DNA of 64,000 bases from Pedobacter cryoconitis (GCF_001590605.1 NZ_CP014504.1:2170001-2234000); one strand, 5' to 3'; shown: positions 35,968 to 46,172, counted from the first letter of the stretch. Numbers and translations: made by a program. The notes: a model not told the origin generated them from the letters alone.

Positions 35968-36021
35968 TATTTATAATATTTATCAAATACGCATTAAATC
36001 TTTGATACACATCCATTTCCT

Positions 36022-37056
36022 ATGAAAAGACTCGTTCCTTTACTCCTCTTCACCTTACTCTTTGCCTGTAAAAATCATTCCGAAACTAAAAGAATCAAAG
36101 GTGATTTGAACTATATACCAGTTACCATGGAGTCTGAGCAAATCATCGCCGGGCTCTATCTGACTGCTGATATCCAAACACAAGAACTACGTGCTGACAT
36201 TGACCTTAGCAATCCGGGCAGCGACGTGTTGACCATTAGTGAAATTGAAATAGCCACAGCAGCAGGACTCCGGTCTTTACCCCTAACAGGAAGTACTGGT
36301 CCAATTGTCCTGAAACCGGGAGAAAACAAATCTCTTTCTTTAAAATTCCAACCTTTAAATGATCTTAAAACCAATCAGCTTACGGGCAGAAATGGATATT
36401 TTAAATCCCTATACAATCTGGTCATCAATTATAAAACGAAAGACAATAAACCTGCAACACCTAAAGATTATAGCCAGGATCAACATTCTGGTAGCGCACC
36501 AACAGTAACCAGCATGACAACGGCTTTAGCACCGGATGACTATAAAGCCTATCTTAAAAAGTATCAAGTTACTGCCAATAGTTATTCATTTAACACATCT
36601 TCTGATTTCACTAAAAAGCAGCAGGCTTATTTAAGTGGTATTAAACAAGTTAAACAGCCACCCTTCGTTTATGTAAGTGCTCAGGAAATTGCCGTCTCAG
36701 GTGTAAATTTCAAGTTGAGGAGTTATCAGGAGCGTGACACCTTAAATGCAGAAATATTTATTGTAAACCATTCAGGTTTCCCTCTGAAAATAAACAAAGA
36801 CAACCTGGATATCAGCTATACCGATGAGTCTCCTTCAGTTCATTTGAACGAGGCGATCACTGTAGAAAAGATATCAGGATCAAAACAGGATTTATATACT
36901 TTAGAAAAAGGTGACCGGGTTTTAATCCGTCTTAAAAAACCGTTTAAAACTAAAGCTGAAAAAGTAATTTTATCATTCAATAAAGTGTTCGAATTCAACA
37001 ATCAGACTCCATTATTTAACGATAACATTGAATTGGTGAAAGTTAATTTGCCATAG
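36022..37056 (+). CDS. Hypothetical lipoprotein, 344 aa
   Basis: Not recognised. The lipoprotein signal LVPLLLFTLLFAC puts the lipidated Cys at about residue 16. The rest is largely beta: two Ig-like segments are suggested by AGLYLTADIQTQELRADIDL and VLKPGENKSLSLKF (about 45-110) and by AEIFIVNHSGFPLKINKDNL (about 250-310). A helical linker lies between. It may bind carbohydrate or protein at the outer membrane; no direct evidence. It is alone on its strand between the amylase and the TonB receptor. Confidence 0.65.
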   Translation: MKRLVPLLLFTLLFACKNHSETKRIKGDLNYIPVTMESEQIIAGLYLTADIQTQELRADIDLSNPGSDVLTISEIEIATAAGLRSLPLTGSTGPIVLKPGENKSLSLKFQPLNDLKTNQLTGRNGYFKSLYNLVINYKTKDNKPATPKDYSQDQHSGSAPTVTSMTTALAPDDYKAYLKKYQVTANSYSFNTSSDFTKKQQAYLSGIKQVKQPPFVYVSAQEIAVSGVNFKLRSYQERDTLNAEIFIVNHSGFPLKINKDNLDISYTDESPSVHLNEAITVEKISGSKQDLYTLEKGDRVLIRLKKPFKTKAEKVILSFNKVFEFNNQTPLFNDNIELVKVNLP

Positions 37057-37646
37057 CTTATCAAAAAGCTATCATTATCTCACTACAAAGGTATTATCCT
37101 AAATAAACTTAAATAAAGAATATTAAGGATACGGCCTGAAAACAAGTCACATTTTTTTTACGCTGAATTTCGGGATTACAGAGAGCTGATTATCTATTCC
37201 AATGAAATTAAATCGATTTTTCAGGCCCTAACCTCCGCATAGTCCTAAAAAAGAAACGGAAAATCCTCATCTCACAAAAAAAACAATCAAATACAAACAG
37301 AAAGCTGAAATAAAACCACACAAAATCATACATATACTATAGAATTAGATTACAATACAATTTAAAAACAGCTCAACATAGAAAGATGAAAAACAAACTT
37401 AGATCATACTACTATATAAACTCGAAGAATCAATTTACAATGATTAAACCTAATAAACAACAGCTAAACTCAGAAAACTTATAAACAATATCTTATTAAC
37501 CCACAACATCTTATAAAAACTTCCCAAACGAGCCCAAAAATTGACAATTAAAACAAATACATAAAATAAAAAAAACGATAAATAGAATTGTAACAATAAA
37601 TTTATCGTAATATTTTAGTTAGCTTACAGTCTAAACAAACCTAACT
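37057..37646. other. 590-bp A-rich spacer upstream of a TonB receptor
   Basis: No gene is well supported. From about 37230 on the plus strand is strongly A-rich with few G. A 32-codon ORF at 37386-37484 (MKNKLRSYYYINSKNQFTMI and 12 more) is possible but unproven. Near the receptor an 8-bp inverted repeat CGATAAAT / ATTTATCG flanks a 16-base AT stretch, with TATTTTAG as a one-mismatch -7 element. This is the longest unexplained spacer apart from the riboswitch region. Confidence 0.5.
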
Positions 37647-40532
37647 ATGATAAAAACCTTACACAAGATCGTTTTCATCGCCTTTTTTCTGATGATTTCG
37701 AGCCAGCTATTCGCCCAGGTACTCAAGGGCAAAGTCACTGATTCTGCAGGACTCGCAATTCCAGGCGCAACATTACAGGTGACCGGCCTTAAATTGGGGA
37801 CTTCCACAGATTCTAATGGAAAATATGCCATTAAGTTTCCAAAAAATGGTGCTTACAAACTCCGTATATCTTTTACAGGATATCAGAACACAGAAGCGGC
37901 AGTTCAAATAGACAGCAGTTCAAAAACCACAGATTTTGTTTTAATGGACACTAAAACATTATTGCAGAATGTTGTTGTAATTGGTTCCAGATCTTCAGTA
38001 CCCAGAACAAACATCGAAAGTGTAGTTCCCGTAGATTTAATTACGACCAAGGATGTGAAAACATTTGCACAGGTAGATCTGACCCAGATTTTAAATTACG
38101 TAGCTCCTTCATTTAGTTCTAACAGACAAACTGTTGCCGACGGAACAGACCATATTGACCCAGCTTCACTGCGCGGATTAGGCCCTGACCAAGTACTCGT
38201 TTTAGTGAATGGAAAACGCAGGCATACTACAGCGCTGGTTAATATCAATGGTACATTTGGCCGTGGCTCTGTAGGTACCGATTTAAACTCAATCCCTGTT
38301 GCAGCTATTGAACGGATAGAAGTTTTGCGCGATGGTGCAGCAGCTCAATACGGTTCTGACGCTATTGCAGGCGTTATCAATATTGTACTGAAAAAGATAA
38401 CCCCTTATAGTTTCTCTACTTCTTTCGGCCAATCTGACTCTAAGGCCTTAGGACGCGATTTTAGCGACGGACGTACTTTTCAAGCCGACTTCAGCAAAGG
38501 ATGGGCATTTAACAATGACAAGGGTTTTATCAATTTTGCAGGCCAGTATATCAAGCGCGACTATACAAACCGGGGCGGTTTAGATACCCGTCCGCTTTTA
38601 TACTCAGCAGCACCGGCAAAGGGTGCACTGGAAACTGAAGCCGCGTTTGAAACCAGATATGCAGGTCTGAAAGCTGCAGATGATGCAAGAGCAGCTGCCA
38701 ATGGACTGGATAGAAATAATATGCGCGTAGGAAACTCTGATTCAAAAAACGGAGGCTTCTTCTTAAACGGACAATATAATTTCACTAAAAGCTCCAACCT
38801 TTACTTTGCAGCCGGATACACCCATAAAACAGGGAACGCTGCTGGATTTTTCCGTTTACCGACCCAGACTACACAGATTGACCTGACTTTATTTCCAAAT
38901 GGATTTCTTCCTTTTATAGCCACAAAAATTAATGATCTTTCTTTCTCTGTCGGCTCAAAAGGTAAAATCGGAACATGGGATTATGATATCAGTAATACCA
39001 GTGGGGAAAATAATATTAAATTCAATATCAACAATACGGTTAATGCTTCCCTCCCGCTGGGCACAAGTCCAACTTCATTTTACGCAGGGGAATTATTGTT
39101 CAGACAAAACACCAGCAATCTGGACCTGAATAAAAAACATGAGTTTGATGGCGGCTTTATTACTTCCTTAAACACAGCATTTGGTGGAGAATTCAGAATA
39201 GATAATTATCAGATCAAACCAGGCGAAGAACTTTCTTATTCTTTCGGCCAGCCATCGGCGGGTATTCCGGGAAGATTAGTGGGCACTTCATTTACAGCTG
39301 CAGGCGCACAGGTATTTCCTGGTTTTAAGCCCGGTAACGCAATTGATAAATCAAGAAATAACGTCAGTGCTTATGCTGATTTTGAAGCCGAATTTGGTCC
39401 AAGAGTCTTATTAGAAGCCGCAGGACGCTATGAAAAATACAGTGATTTCGGTTCTAACTTTTCTTATAAATTCACGGGTAAAGTAAAATTATTTGGCGAC
39501 ATCTCTTTACGCGGTGCATACGCCACAGGTTTCAGAGCCCCTTCTCTACATCAGCGCTATTTCAACAACGAGAGTACACAGTTTGTTGCAGGAAATCCAA
39601 CGCAAGTTTTAACAGTTAACAATGACAATCCTATTGTTTCTCAGTTTGGTGTTGGTTCTTTAAAACCCGAAATTTCCAGATCAGGAAGTTTGGGTTTAGC
39701 AGGAAAAATAGCTAAAACTTTTACTTTCACAATCGACGCCTATAATATTGATATTAAAGACCGTATTGTTTTCTCTAGTCAATATGCGCGCGAAAGAACA
39801 AGTGCAGGCGCATTGATTCCAACAGGTGTAGTCAACCAGATTTTAAATACAGTTGATCCGAATGCGCAAGTGAACAGCGTACAGTTTTTCACCAATGCCA
39901 TTACCACAAATACAGCTGGACTGGATGTAGTACTGACTAATAAATTTTATTTAGGCAGTAAAAGCAATTTATTACTAAGCATTGCAGGAAACTTAAATAA
40001 AACTGTTGTGAGAAGCATTAATGGAGGGGATAAAATAGAAAGCGATCCGACACTAAAGGCTAAATTATTTGACCGTTTAGAACGTTCACGCTATGAAAGT
40101 TCAGTTCCTAAAAACAAACTGAACATTACGGCTAACCTGACTATTGACAAGTTAAGCTTTGTAGCAAGAACTGTTCGTTTCGGAGAAGTTACCTATTTGA
40201 ATGCGATTGACCCAAACATTCCATCGAATAATCTGCCAGTACAACTGGATCAGACATTTACACCAAAATGGGTTACCGATTTCTCCGTAAGTTATGCAGC
40301 AAACAAAACTTTAACATTAACTATTGGTGCGAATAACATTTTTGATGTATATCCTGATAAGCTATATATCAATCCAAGAAATAATGCCAATAATTTAAGC
40401 GGTATTCCTACCGAAAATTATACTGGAAACCTTGATAATACTTCAAACGGAAGGTTCCTATATCCAAGAGCAATCAGCCAGTTTGGATACAGTGGTCGTT
40501 ATGTATATGCAAAAATTGGCTGTACATTCTAA
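37647..40532 (+). CDS. TonB-dependent outer membrane receptor
   Basis: A 961-residue receptor with signal peptide ([12 protein letters not shown]), a carboxypeptidase-regulatory-like domain ([20 protein letters not shown], about 27-110), and a plug with [40 protein letters not shown] and [20 protein letters not shown]. The barrel has [14 protein letters not shown] and closes [11 protein letters not shown]. The text matches the large group of receptors with a plug of the type found in many Bacteroidota and Proteobacteria. No SusD follows, so it is not a Sus system. The ligand is unknown. Promoter and leader are in the A-rich spacer. Confidence 0.92.
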   Translation: MIKTLHKIVFIAFFLMISSQLFAQVLKGKVTDSAGLAIPGATLQVTGLKLGTSTDSNGKYAIKFPKNGAYKLRISFTGYQNTEAAVQIDSSSKTTDFVLMDTKTLLQNVVVIGSRSSVPRTNIESVVPVDLITTKDVKTFAQVDLTQILNYVAPSFSSNRQTVADGTDHIDPASLRGLGPDQVLVLVNGKRRHTTALVNINGTFGRGSVGTDLNSIPVAAIERIEVLRDGAAAQYGSDAIAGVINIVLKKITPYSFSTSFGQSDSKALGRDFSDGRTFQADFSKGWAFNNDKGFINFAGQYIKRDYTNRGGLDTRPLLYSAAPAKGALETEAAFETRYAGLKAADDARAAANGLDRNNMRVGNSDSKNGGFFLNGQYNFTKSSNLYFAAGYTHKTGNAAGFFRLPTQTTQIDLTLFPNGFLPFIATKINDLSFSVGSKGKIGTWDYDISNTSGENNIKFNINNTVNASLPLGTSPTSFYAGELLFRQNTSNLDLNKKHEFDGGFITSLNTAFGGEFRIDNYQIKPGEELSYSFGQPSAGIPGRLVGTSFTAAGAQVFPGFKPGNAIDKSRNNVSAYADFEAEFGPRVLLEAAGRYEKYSDFGSNFSYKFTGKVKLFGDISLRGAYATGFRAPSLHQRYFNNESTQFVAGNPTQVLTVNNDNPIVSQFGVGSLKPEISRSGSLGLAGKIAKTFTFTIDAYNIDIKDRIVFSSQYARERTSAGALIPTGVVNQILNTVDPNAQVNSVQFFTNAITTNTAGLDVVLTNKFYLGSKSNLLLSIAGNLNKTVVRSINGGDKIESDPTLKAKLFDRLERSRYESSVPKNKLNITANLTIDKLSFVARTVRFGEVTYLNAIDPNIPSNNLPVQLDQTFTPKWVTDFSVSYAANKTLTLTIGANNIFDVYPDKLYINPRNNANNLSGIPTENYTGNLDNTSNGRFLYPRAISQFGYSGRYVYAKIGCTF

Positions 40533-40540
40533 GCTTTAGT

Positions 40541-40575
40541 AAAATGGGAAAGGGTTAATCAACCTTTCCCATTTT
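40541..40575 (+). terminator. Terminator after the TonB receptor
   Basis: AAAATGGGAAAGG pairs with CCTTTCCCATTTT, with extra GTT/AAC pairing and a single bulged G around an AATC loop. Confidence 0.9.
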
Positions 40576-40731
40576 ATACTCCTATCCCCCCCTTTCAGCA
40601 ATCCCATTGCTTCCGTTAAGGACTTAGTTCCAGAGCTCTTCACCACTGCAATAAGCTAGTGCATAAGTTTCTTGCTCAATTATCCGTATGCAAAGTCAAC
40701 ATACCTGGGTAAATAAATGTTAAAATCATCT

Positions 40732-40739
40732 TAACTTTG
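40732..40739 (+). promoter_or_regulatory. -7 promoter element of the HAD phosphatase gene
   Basis: TAACTTTG matches TAnnTTTG and ends 4 bases before the ATG at 40744, so the message may be leaderless or nearly so. Confidence 0.6.
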
Positions 40740-40743
40740 CAGC

Positions 40744-41418
40744 ATGAATAAAGAAACTGCAGTCATCTTTGATATGGACGGGGTAATATGCCATACCAAT
40801 CCATACCACTCTCTGGCTTTTCGGGAATTTTTCTCGGCACGCAACCTTAACCCTACAGATGAAGACTTTGCTCACCACATGTTTGGAAAAAGCAATAGCT
40901 ACATCTTATCTCATTTTTTAGGCAGGCCGATTATTGGCGAAGAATTATTGCTGCTGGAAGAGGAAAAGGAAAGTCTTTTCCGGAAAATCTATGCACCACA
41001 TATCCAGCCTATTGATGGCATCCTTGAATTTATTACTGATTTACAGCATCATGGTGTTAAACTTGGAGTAGCGACCTCTGCACCTGCCGCCAACCTGGAC
41101 CTGATTTTAAGCGAAGTGCCTATCCGTGAAAAACTAGGCTCTATCCTGGCTAGTGAAGATGTGAAAAAGCATAAACCAGATCCTGAAGTATACCTGACAT
41201 CTGCCAGGAACCTGGGGGTTACGCCCGAACAGTGCCTTGTTTTTGAAGATTCCTATTCGGGCATTTCAGCTGCATTAAATGCAGGAATGCGCGTAGTTGG
41301 CGTACTCACTTCTCATACTATAGAAGAATTACCAAAATGCAATTTATACATAGACAACTATAAGGATTTGTCATTTGACAAAATCAAATCTTTGCTTTTC
41401 AATCCCGATGACTTGTAG
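40744..41418 (+). CDS. HAD superfamily phosphatase / beta-phosphoglucomutase-like
   Basis: A 224-residue cytoplasmic HAD hydrolase, subfamily with an alpha-helical cap after motif I. Motif I is IFDMDGVICHT (Asp nucleophile and acid/base Asp), motif II is the Ser/Thr of GVATSAPAAN, motif III the Lys in KKHKPDPEVYL, and motif IV VFEDSYSGISAALNAGM. This pattern is that of beta-phosphoglucomutase and related sugar phosphatases. The exact substrate cannot be told. It stands alone, downstream of a terminator. Confidence 0.88.
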   Translation: MNKETAVIFDMDGVICHTNPYHSLAFREFFSARNLNPTDEDFAHHMFGKSNSYILSHFLGRPIIGEELLLLEEEKESLFRKIYAPHIQPIDGILEFITDLQHHGVKLGVATSAPAANLDLILSEVPIREKLGSILASEDVKKHKPDPEVYLTSARNLGVTPEQCLVFEDSYSGISAALNAGMRVVGVLTSHTIEELPKCNLYIDNYKDLSFDKIKSLLFNPDDL

Positions 41419-41531
41419 ATGCTAAACAGTTCCTCTTTTTTCGTACACCAGCCACAAAAACAAGACAGAACTTATTATATTTATTTTACAATATAAATGA
41501 ATATAATTCTGATTTATCATATATTTATAGA

Positions 41532-42023
41532 ATGATAATCGAAAACAACATCAATTTAGATCATATCGATCTTTCGATATTAAGGCTAATGCAGGATAAT
41601 TCAAGAATTTCTAATGTCCACCTGGCAAAGGAGCTTGAGATGGCGCCCTCTGCTGTTTTGGAAAGAGTAAAGAAACTAGAGCAAAAGAAAGTAATCGTCC
41701 AATACACAACCAGAATTAATCCTGCAGCGGTAGGACTGAAACTATTAGCTTTTATCTCAATGAAAGCATCTCACAGTCTGGGCTGTACCACTACAGCAAT
41801 TGAACTGGCTAAAATTGAGGAAGTCCAGGAAGTGCATATCATTGCAGGTGAAGACTGTTATCTAGTGAAAGTCAGAACCGCAGACTCGGCTTCTTTAATG
41901 GAATTGATGCGAAACTCCTTTAGTAAAATCACTACCATAGTATCTATCCGTACTACTATCGTATTGGAGACCGTAAAAGAACAACAACAATTAGTCATTC
42001 CTGAAAACAAAAAAATATCATGA
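41532..42023 (+). CDS. Lrp/AsnC family transcriptional regulator
   Basis: A 163-residue amino-acid-responsive regulator. The HTH covers NVHLAKELEMAPSAVLERVKKL (about 30-52), and the RAM domain has KASHSLGCTTTAIELAKIEE and IIAGEDCYLVKVRTAD. Its stop overlaps the start of the EamA transporter by 4 bases (ATGA), so the two are translationally coupled. The pair suggests an amino-acid exporter switched by its own ligand. The region upstream is very AT-rich with an imperfect inverted repeat. Confidence 0.92.
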   Translation: MIIENNINLDHIDLSILRLMQDNSRISNVHLAKELEMAPSAVLERVKKLEQKKVIVQYTTRINPAAVGLKLLAFISMKASHSLGCTTTAIELAKIEEVQEVHIIAGEDCYLVKVRTADSASLMELMRNSFSKITTIVSIRTTIVLETVKEQQQLVIPENKKIS

Positions 42024-42982
42024 CCAACAAACCCGCTTCTCCGCTCCTGGTATATCTCGCATTTGCTACCGTATATATTGTCTGGGGATCTACCTATTTT
42101 TTCATTCAAAGAGCTCTTGCCGGCTTTCCACCGTTCTTTCTTGGTACTTTTCGTTTTATCATTGCGGGTACCCTGCTCATGACCTGGTGTAAATTCAGGG
42201 GAGAGAAGATATTCGATTGGAAAAACATAAAATATGCAGTAGTAAGTGGTCTGTTGATGCTGGGAGTTGCCAATGGTACAGTAATTTGGGTAGAACAATT
42301 TATTCCAAGTGGGCTCGTAGCCATTATGGTGGCCTCTGCTGCCATCTGGTTTGTGATCCTGGATAAACCTAAATGGAAAGAAAACCTAAACAGCAAATCG
42401 ACAATTGCAGGTTTGATTATAGGTTTTATAGGCGTGATCTTATTATTTTCAGAACAAGTTCTTCAGGCAGTAAATACAACTCAAAGTTCGAATCAGATAT
42501 TAGGCATGATATTATTAGTTCTGGGACCTGTGGCCTGGGCAGGCGGGTCTTTGTATTCTAAATACCATTCAGCTCCGGGAAGTTCCGTGTCAGTCAATAC
42601 AGCATGGCAAATGTTAGCTGCAGGTACAGCTTTTATAGTGGGAAGCGCATTAAGTTCTGAATATCAGCATTTCCACTGGGACAGTGTGCCACTCAGCGCG
42701 TGGCTGGCCATCATTTACCTGATCATATTTGGTTCTATAGCTGCTTTTAGTGCTTATGTATGGCTATTAACAGTTCGTCCTGCAACACAAGTAAGTACTT
42801 ATGCTTATGTTAACCCTGTGGTAGCTATTCTCTTAAGTGTATGTTTCACGAGTGAAACAGTCAGCCTGATTCAAATTCTCGGATTGTTCGTCATTCTTGG
42901 AAGTGTACTTTTGATTAACCTGGCTAAATACAGAAAAGATAAAGTCATCGCTTCGGCACCACTCCTGTGTGCTGATAAATAA
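42020..42982 (+). CDS. EamA/DMT family transporter
   Basis: A 320-residue inner membrane protein with ten predicted hydrophobic helices in two EamA repeats (about 8-140 and 160-300). The start FATVYIVWGSTYFFIQRALA and the second-repeat end VSTYAYVNPVVAILLSVCFT are family signatures. Relatives (YdcZ/RhaT-like, PecM) export metabolites or amino acids. It is coupled to the Lrp-type gene, which favours an amino-acid or related export role. Confidence 0.92.
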   Translation: MTNKPASPLLVYLAFATVYIVWGSTYFFIQRALAGFPPFFLGTFRFIIAGTLLMTWCKFRGEKIFDWKNIKYAVVSGLLMLGVANGTVIWVEQFIPSGLVAIMVASAAIWFVILDKPKWKENLNSKSTIAGLIIGFIGVILLFSEQVLQAVNTTQSSNQILGMILLVLGPVAWAGGSLYSKYHSAPGSSVSVNTAWQMLAAGTAFIVGSALSSEYQHFHWDSVPLSAWLAIIYLIIFGSIAAFSAYVWLLTVRPATQVSTYAYVNPVVAILLSVCFTSETVSLIQILGLFVILGSVLLINLAKYRKDKVIASAPLLCADK

Positions 42983-42986
42983 TCGG

Positions 42987-43030
42987 AACAACATAGCAGG
43001 CCCGCTTCTAAGCGTGCCTGCTATGTTGTT
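42987..43030. terminator. Terminator, near-continuous long stem
   Basis: AACAACATAGCAGGC pairs with GCCTGCTATGTTGTT; CGCTT / AAGCG forms a further stem at the tip. It lies between converging genes. Confidence 0.9.
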
Positions 43031-43055
43031 ATAGGATGAGATCCGGTTTATATAA

Positions 43056-43364
43056 TTAAGGTTTTACCGGATGCGGATTTTGATCGCCTGTCGTTCCTGG
43101 AGTTGTTGTTGTGCCAGGGGGCGGCGTACCTTGTCCATTGGTACCTGTTGCACCCGCTCCTAATCCTTCCGTGCCCGGGCCAGAGCCGCTCACTCCTACA
43201 CCAGCTGTGTCCGATTTAGCCGTATCATGCCTTGCCGTATCCACTATGGTCGTGTCCGTCACCCCAGTACTTGTCGTATCACTGCTGCTTTTTTTGTCTG
43301 AATGACATGCCGTAAAAACCATTCCGGTTAAAGCTACGGCTACTAAAAATTTTGAACCCATCAT
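43056..43364 (-). CDS. Small lipoprotein with low-complexity Thr/Gly/Pro tail
   Basis: About 102 residues. ATG 43364 begins a lipoprotein signal (SKFLVAVALTGMVFTAC) with lipobox FTAC; a longer in-frame start at 43397 is less likely. The mature part is disordered: TTIVDTARHDTAKSDTAGVG then Gly/Pro/Thr-rich sequence to the C-terminus. No domain is seen. Such proteins are common and often lineage-specific in this family. Confidence 0.7.
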   Translation of the reverse strand: MMGSKFLVAVALTGMVFTACHSDKKSSSDTTSTGVTDTTIVDTARHDTAKSDTAGVGVSGSGPGTEGLGAGATGTNGQGTPPPGTTTTPGTTGDQNPHPVKP

Positions 43365-43557
43365 ATCTATTAAAGTTAAATAGCTGTTTATGAACAATTA
43401 CTATCTTAAAATCAAAAAAAACATATAAAGTTTTATCTTTTTTAAAATTCGTCCTGATCAGTTTCCTCGGCAGACATGAAAAAGCAAAAGAATAAAGAAA
43501 GGTTCCCAATTAATTTTTCATGACAATGAAATCGAACTAAGTTTAGTATTTCAGCGT

Positions 43558-43565
43558 TATCTTTG
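43558..43565 (+). promoter_or_regulatory. -7 promoter element of the amidase gene
   Basis: TATCTTTG matches TAnnTTTG exactly, 61 bases before the ATG at 43627. Confidence 0.55.
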
Positions 43566-43626
43566 TAAATTTGTAAATTAACCCTCAAGAGGATTACAAA
43601 CACACTTAATAAACCTGCAAAAAATA

Positions 43627-44499
43627 ATGCCTGAAAACATTAAAAACCAAACAGCCTTTAGAACTGCTTTTACTGTTCTTTTTCTGCTTAGTTCTTCCTA
43701 TATATACGCACAAACAACTCAGCAAGTACAAACAGCACCACAGACACAAATAGCACCCGTGGTACAGCAAGTCAAACCAGCTCCTGTTCTTAAACCCATG
43801 ATTATCGTTATCGATGCAGGTCATGGTGGAAAAGACGGTTCAACAAGAGGTCTGTTTTCCAAAGAAAAGGATGTAGCACTTGATGTTGCCATGCTGCTGG
43901 GACAAACGATTGAGAAAGAAATTGAGAATACAAAGGTCATATATACACGTACCGAGGATGTTTTTATTCCATTATACGAACGTATTGATATTGCGAACAA
44001 AGCTCATGCTGACTTATTTATCTCTATTCACTGTAACTCCATGCCAGGAAATATGAGAGGCCGGACGGAAACTTCCGGAGTGGAGACTTTTGTTTCCGGT
44101 TCAGGAAGATTAGGTGAACAGGATGTAGCTGTCAGAGAGAATGCAGTAATCTTGCTAGAGAAGGATTATAAGGAAAACTATGACGGATACAACCCTAATG
44201 ATCCGGAAAGTTTTATCATCCTTTCGCTGATGAAAAATGCTTACCGTCGTCAAAGTATTAAACTGGCAACTTTAATTCAGCAGCAATATATCAAAGTTGG
44301 CCGTGTTAACCGTGGAGTAAAAGAACAAAGTCTGGCAGTACTGGCAAGAGCAGGTATGCCAGCCGTATTAACTGAAATTGGATTTATCAGTAACCCTGAC
44401 GAAGAAGAATACATTAACTCTTTAAGCGGAAGACAAGAGATCGTTCAAAATATTAAAAATGCCATTCAGGAATATACAAAGCAACTGATCGCTAATTAA
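43627..44499 (+). CDS. N-acetylmuramoyl-L-alanine amidase (Amidase_3)
   Basis: A 290-residue exported cell wall hydrolase that cuts the bond between MurNAc and L-Ala. The signal peptide ends SSYIYAQ; a Gln/Pro/Val-rich linker follows (residues about 32-58). The catalytic domain (about 60-288) has the zinc residues in VIDAGHGGKDG and LFISIHCNSM, and the catalytic Glu in VLTEIGFISNPDEEEYI. It lacks a SPOR or LysM domain. It is similar in size to AmiC-type daughter-cell separation enzymes; a role in division is inference. Confidence 0.93.
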   Translation: MPENIKNQTAFRTAFTVLFLLSSSYIYAQTTQQVQTAPQTQIAPVVQQVKPAPVLKPMIIVIDAGHGGKDGSTRGLFSKEKDVALDVAMLLGQTIEKEIENTKVIYTRTEDVFIPLYERIDIANKAHADLFISIHCNSMPGNMRGRTETSGVETFVSGSGRLGEQDVAVRENAVILLEKDYKENYDGYNPNDPESFIILSLMKNAYRRQSIKLATLIQQQYIKVGRVNRGVKEQSLAVLARAGMPAVLTEIGFISNPDEEEYINSLSGRQEIVQNIKNAIQEYTKQLIAN

Positions 44500-44503
44500 A
44501 ACT

Positions 44504-44544
44504 GTTAAATGATAAAAGCCTCTGAGGAAATTTTATCATTTAAC
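44504..44544. terminator. Terminator after the amidase gene
   Basis: GTTAAATGATAAAA / TTTTATCATTTAAC, a 14-bp perfect stem, with an inner CCTC/GAGG tip. Confidence 0.85.
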
Positions 44545-44568
44545 CACCGTTCAAACAAAGAGCCCTCT

Positions 44569-44679
44569 TCAAACAGAGCGCGCTTTCTGAGCAGGTATCG
44601 TAAAGTATATCGTAGTCACCAGGCCAGGTTCACTTTCCAGCCAGATACTTCCACCACTAAACCGACAATAAAAAGAACT
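44569..44679 (-). pseudogene. Remnant of a sensor histidine kinase C-terminus
   Basis: The minus strand reads RFSGGSIWLESEPGLVTTIY and FTIPAQKARSV before a stop at 44569-44571. GGSIWLESEPG...TT.YFTIP is the well-known C-terminal end of the HATPase_c domain (after the G2 box). No upstream kinase sequence is present; a stop occurs about 36 codons before the end. It is a leftover of a deleted or moved gene. Confidence 0.6.
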
Positions 44680-44711
44680 TACCTATTTCACAATCAACCA
44701 CATAAACAAGA

Positions 44712-45284
44712 TTACTTCTTCCTATTCAGGAACTCATCTGTAAAATGAGTTTTCTTTTTAGGCTGCGCGAATTTTTCTCCATTAAATTTCTGAGAATCTC
44801 CACGGGGTATAGACAAAGAATCCCATTCTTTATCCTTTAGCATTTTGCCTGAAAATACAATTTGACCAATGTGATATGGGTAATGCGCCAACTGTCTGTT
44901 AATAGCTTCGGTAATAGAATGCCCTTGATTCCTGATATAAATAATCTGCTCAAAATTATCTTCATTGATAGTCCTCAAGGCGTTAAATAAGCACCCCCAG
45001 CCTTCATTCCATAACAACATCAAGTCTGCTCTGCTCTGGACATCATTATCAAATTCAGCTTCCCGGTTACGACTATCCTTTTCCCCGTCAGTGGTCAGAA
45101 AATCAGTCCAGCGAGATAACATGTTTCCAGATATATGCTTAACAATAGTCGCAATACTATTACTTTCCGGGTTATATTGATAAAAAAGCTGTTCGTCATT
45201 TAACTGCGAAAAAGTATTTTCCCCAAGCATTTTATAATATTCAAACTGTTTGGATACACTTTCAAGATAATTATCAAGCATCAT
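44712..45284 (-). CDS. DUF1572 (DinB-like) family protein
   Basis: A 190-residue soluble four-helix-bundle protein. The features NYLESVSKQFEYYKMLGENT, SIATIVKHISGNMLSRWTDF and INRQLAHYPYHIGQIVFSGK match DUF1572, a branch of the DinB/YfiT metal-binding bundle. His residues at HISGN, HYPYH are candidates for the metal triad. Biochemical role unknown; relatives act in thiol transfer or detoxification. It is a single gene next to the kinase remnant. Confidence 0.85.
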   Translation of the reverse strand: MMLDNYLESVSKQFEYYKMLGENTFSQLNDEQLFYQYNPESNSIATIVKHISGNMLSRWTDFLTTDGEKDSRNREAEFDNDVQSRADLMLLWNEGWGCLFNALRTINEDNFEQIIYIRNQGHSITEAINRQLAHYPYHIGQIVFSGKMLKDKEWDSLSIPRGDSQKFNGEKFAQPKKKTHFTDEFLNRKK

Positions 45285-45413
45285 AAGGCAAATTGATATA
45301 AATGATTTATCTAATTTACAGCATAAAAATTAAATTTAACAAGCAATTAAGCCCTACTATTAAAAACCAGAGATCGAGTAAAATATCCGGTCTTATTTCA
45401 TTAATCCGTTTCA

Positions 45414-46100
45414 TTATTGCCAGAATCCTTGTAATTTGATGCTTCCATTAAAATCACTGCGTTGTTTTAAATGCCTGCGGAGTTGCATAGCAGTTGGACT
45501 ATGACCAGCGATATAAATAGTTTCGTTACTCAATTCCTGCTCATTCAACCAGGAAATTAAAGAAATATCTTTTTTATTTTCCTCTATAGGTTGCAAATAA
45601 GTATCAAAATATTCTGAGAATTCACGGGCATGTGATTCCATATTGAAACTAATTGCCCCATAGATTTCCCCAATACCTAAGGCCAGCTGCTTTAAAGCCA
45701 GAAAATGTCCGATACTGCTGCTGTCTCCCAAACACAATAACCTGCTATCAGCAACCGGCTTGTGAAAAGTCCCCCCTATTCCCACATAAGAAATTACATC
45801 TCCTTTTTTCAGTGAGCTTACCCACTCACTACCAGGCCCCTGGTGGTCTGAACTGATACAGAGTGTACAAGTTTCAGTTTCAGCATCCCATAATGCCGGT
45901 GTATAATCACGGTAAGTATATTCAGAAACTTTAACTTTCATATGCTGGACTGAGGTCCATTTTTCCATATCTACCCCTGGCAGGTGTAAGTCAACTTCAA
46001 AAAAAGTAGCGGGATTCCACGCTCTCACATCTAATACACATCCTTGTTTTAAAACGCGGCTTTCAAAAATTGATAAGACTTTCTTTTTGATAATATTCAT
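45414..46100 (-). CDS. Siderophore-interacting protein, FAD-dependent reductase family
   Basis: A 228-residue cytoplasmic flavoprotein likely to release iron from siderophores by reduction. The FAD-binding barrel includes MKVKVSEYTYRDYTPALWD, with the RxYT type motif for flavin, and the C-terminal part has LLCLGDSSSIGHFLALKQLA and NETIYIAGHSPTAMQLRRHL, as in NAD(P)H-binding siderophore reductases. It lies 72 bases downstream of an AraC-type regulator on the same strand and is probably controlled by it. Confidence 0.82.
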   Translation of the reverse strand: MNIIKKKVLSIFESRVLKQGCVLDVRAWNPATFFEVDLHLPGVDMEKWTSVQHMKVKVSEYTYRDYTPALWDAETETCTLCISSDHQGPGSEWVSSLKKGDVISYVGIGGTFHKPVADSRLLCLGDSSSIGHFLALKQLALGIGEIYGAISFNMESHAREFSEYFDTYLQPIEENKKDISLISWLNEQELSNETIYIAGHSPTAMQLRRHLKQRSDFNGSIKLQGFWQ

Positions 46101-46172
46101 GAGCTTAAGTTTTATACAAAAAAACGATAAAACAACAGCCCATTCAAGAGACTATCCAAGGTTTAACTTGGA

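Noticed and set aside
40577..40743. Minus-strand open frame with AVVKSSGTKSLTEAMGLLKG
   Set aside because: No good start, and it runs through the terminator of the TonB receptor gene.
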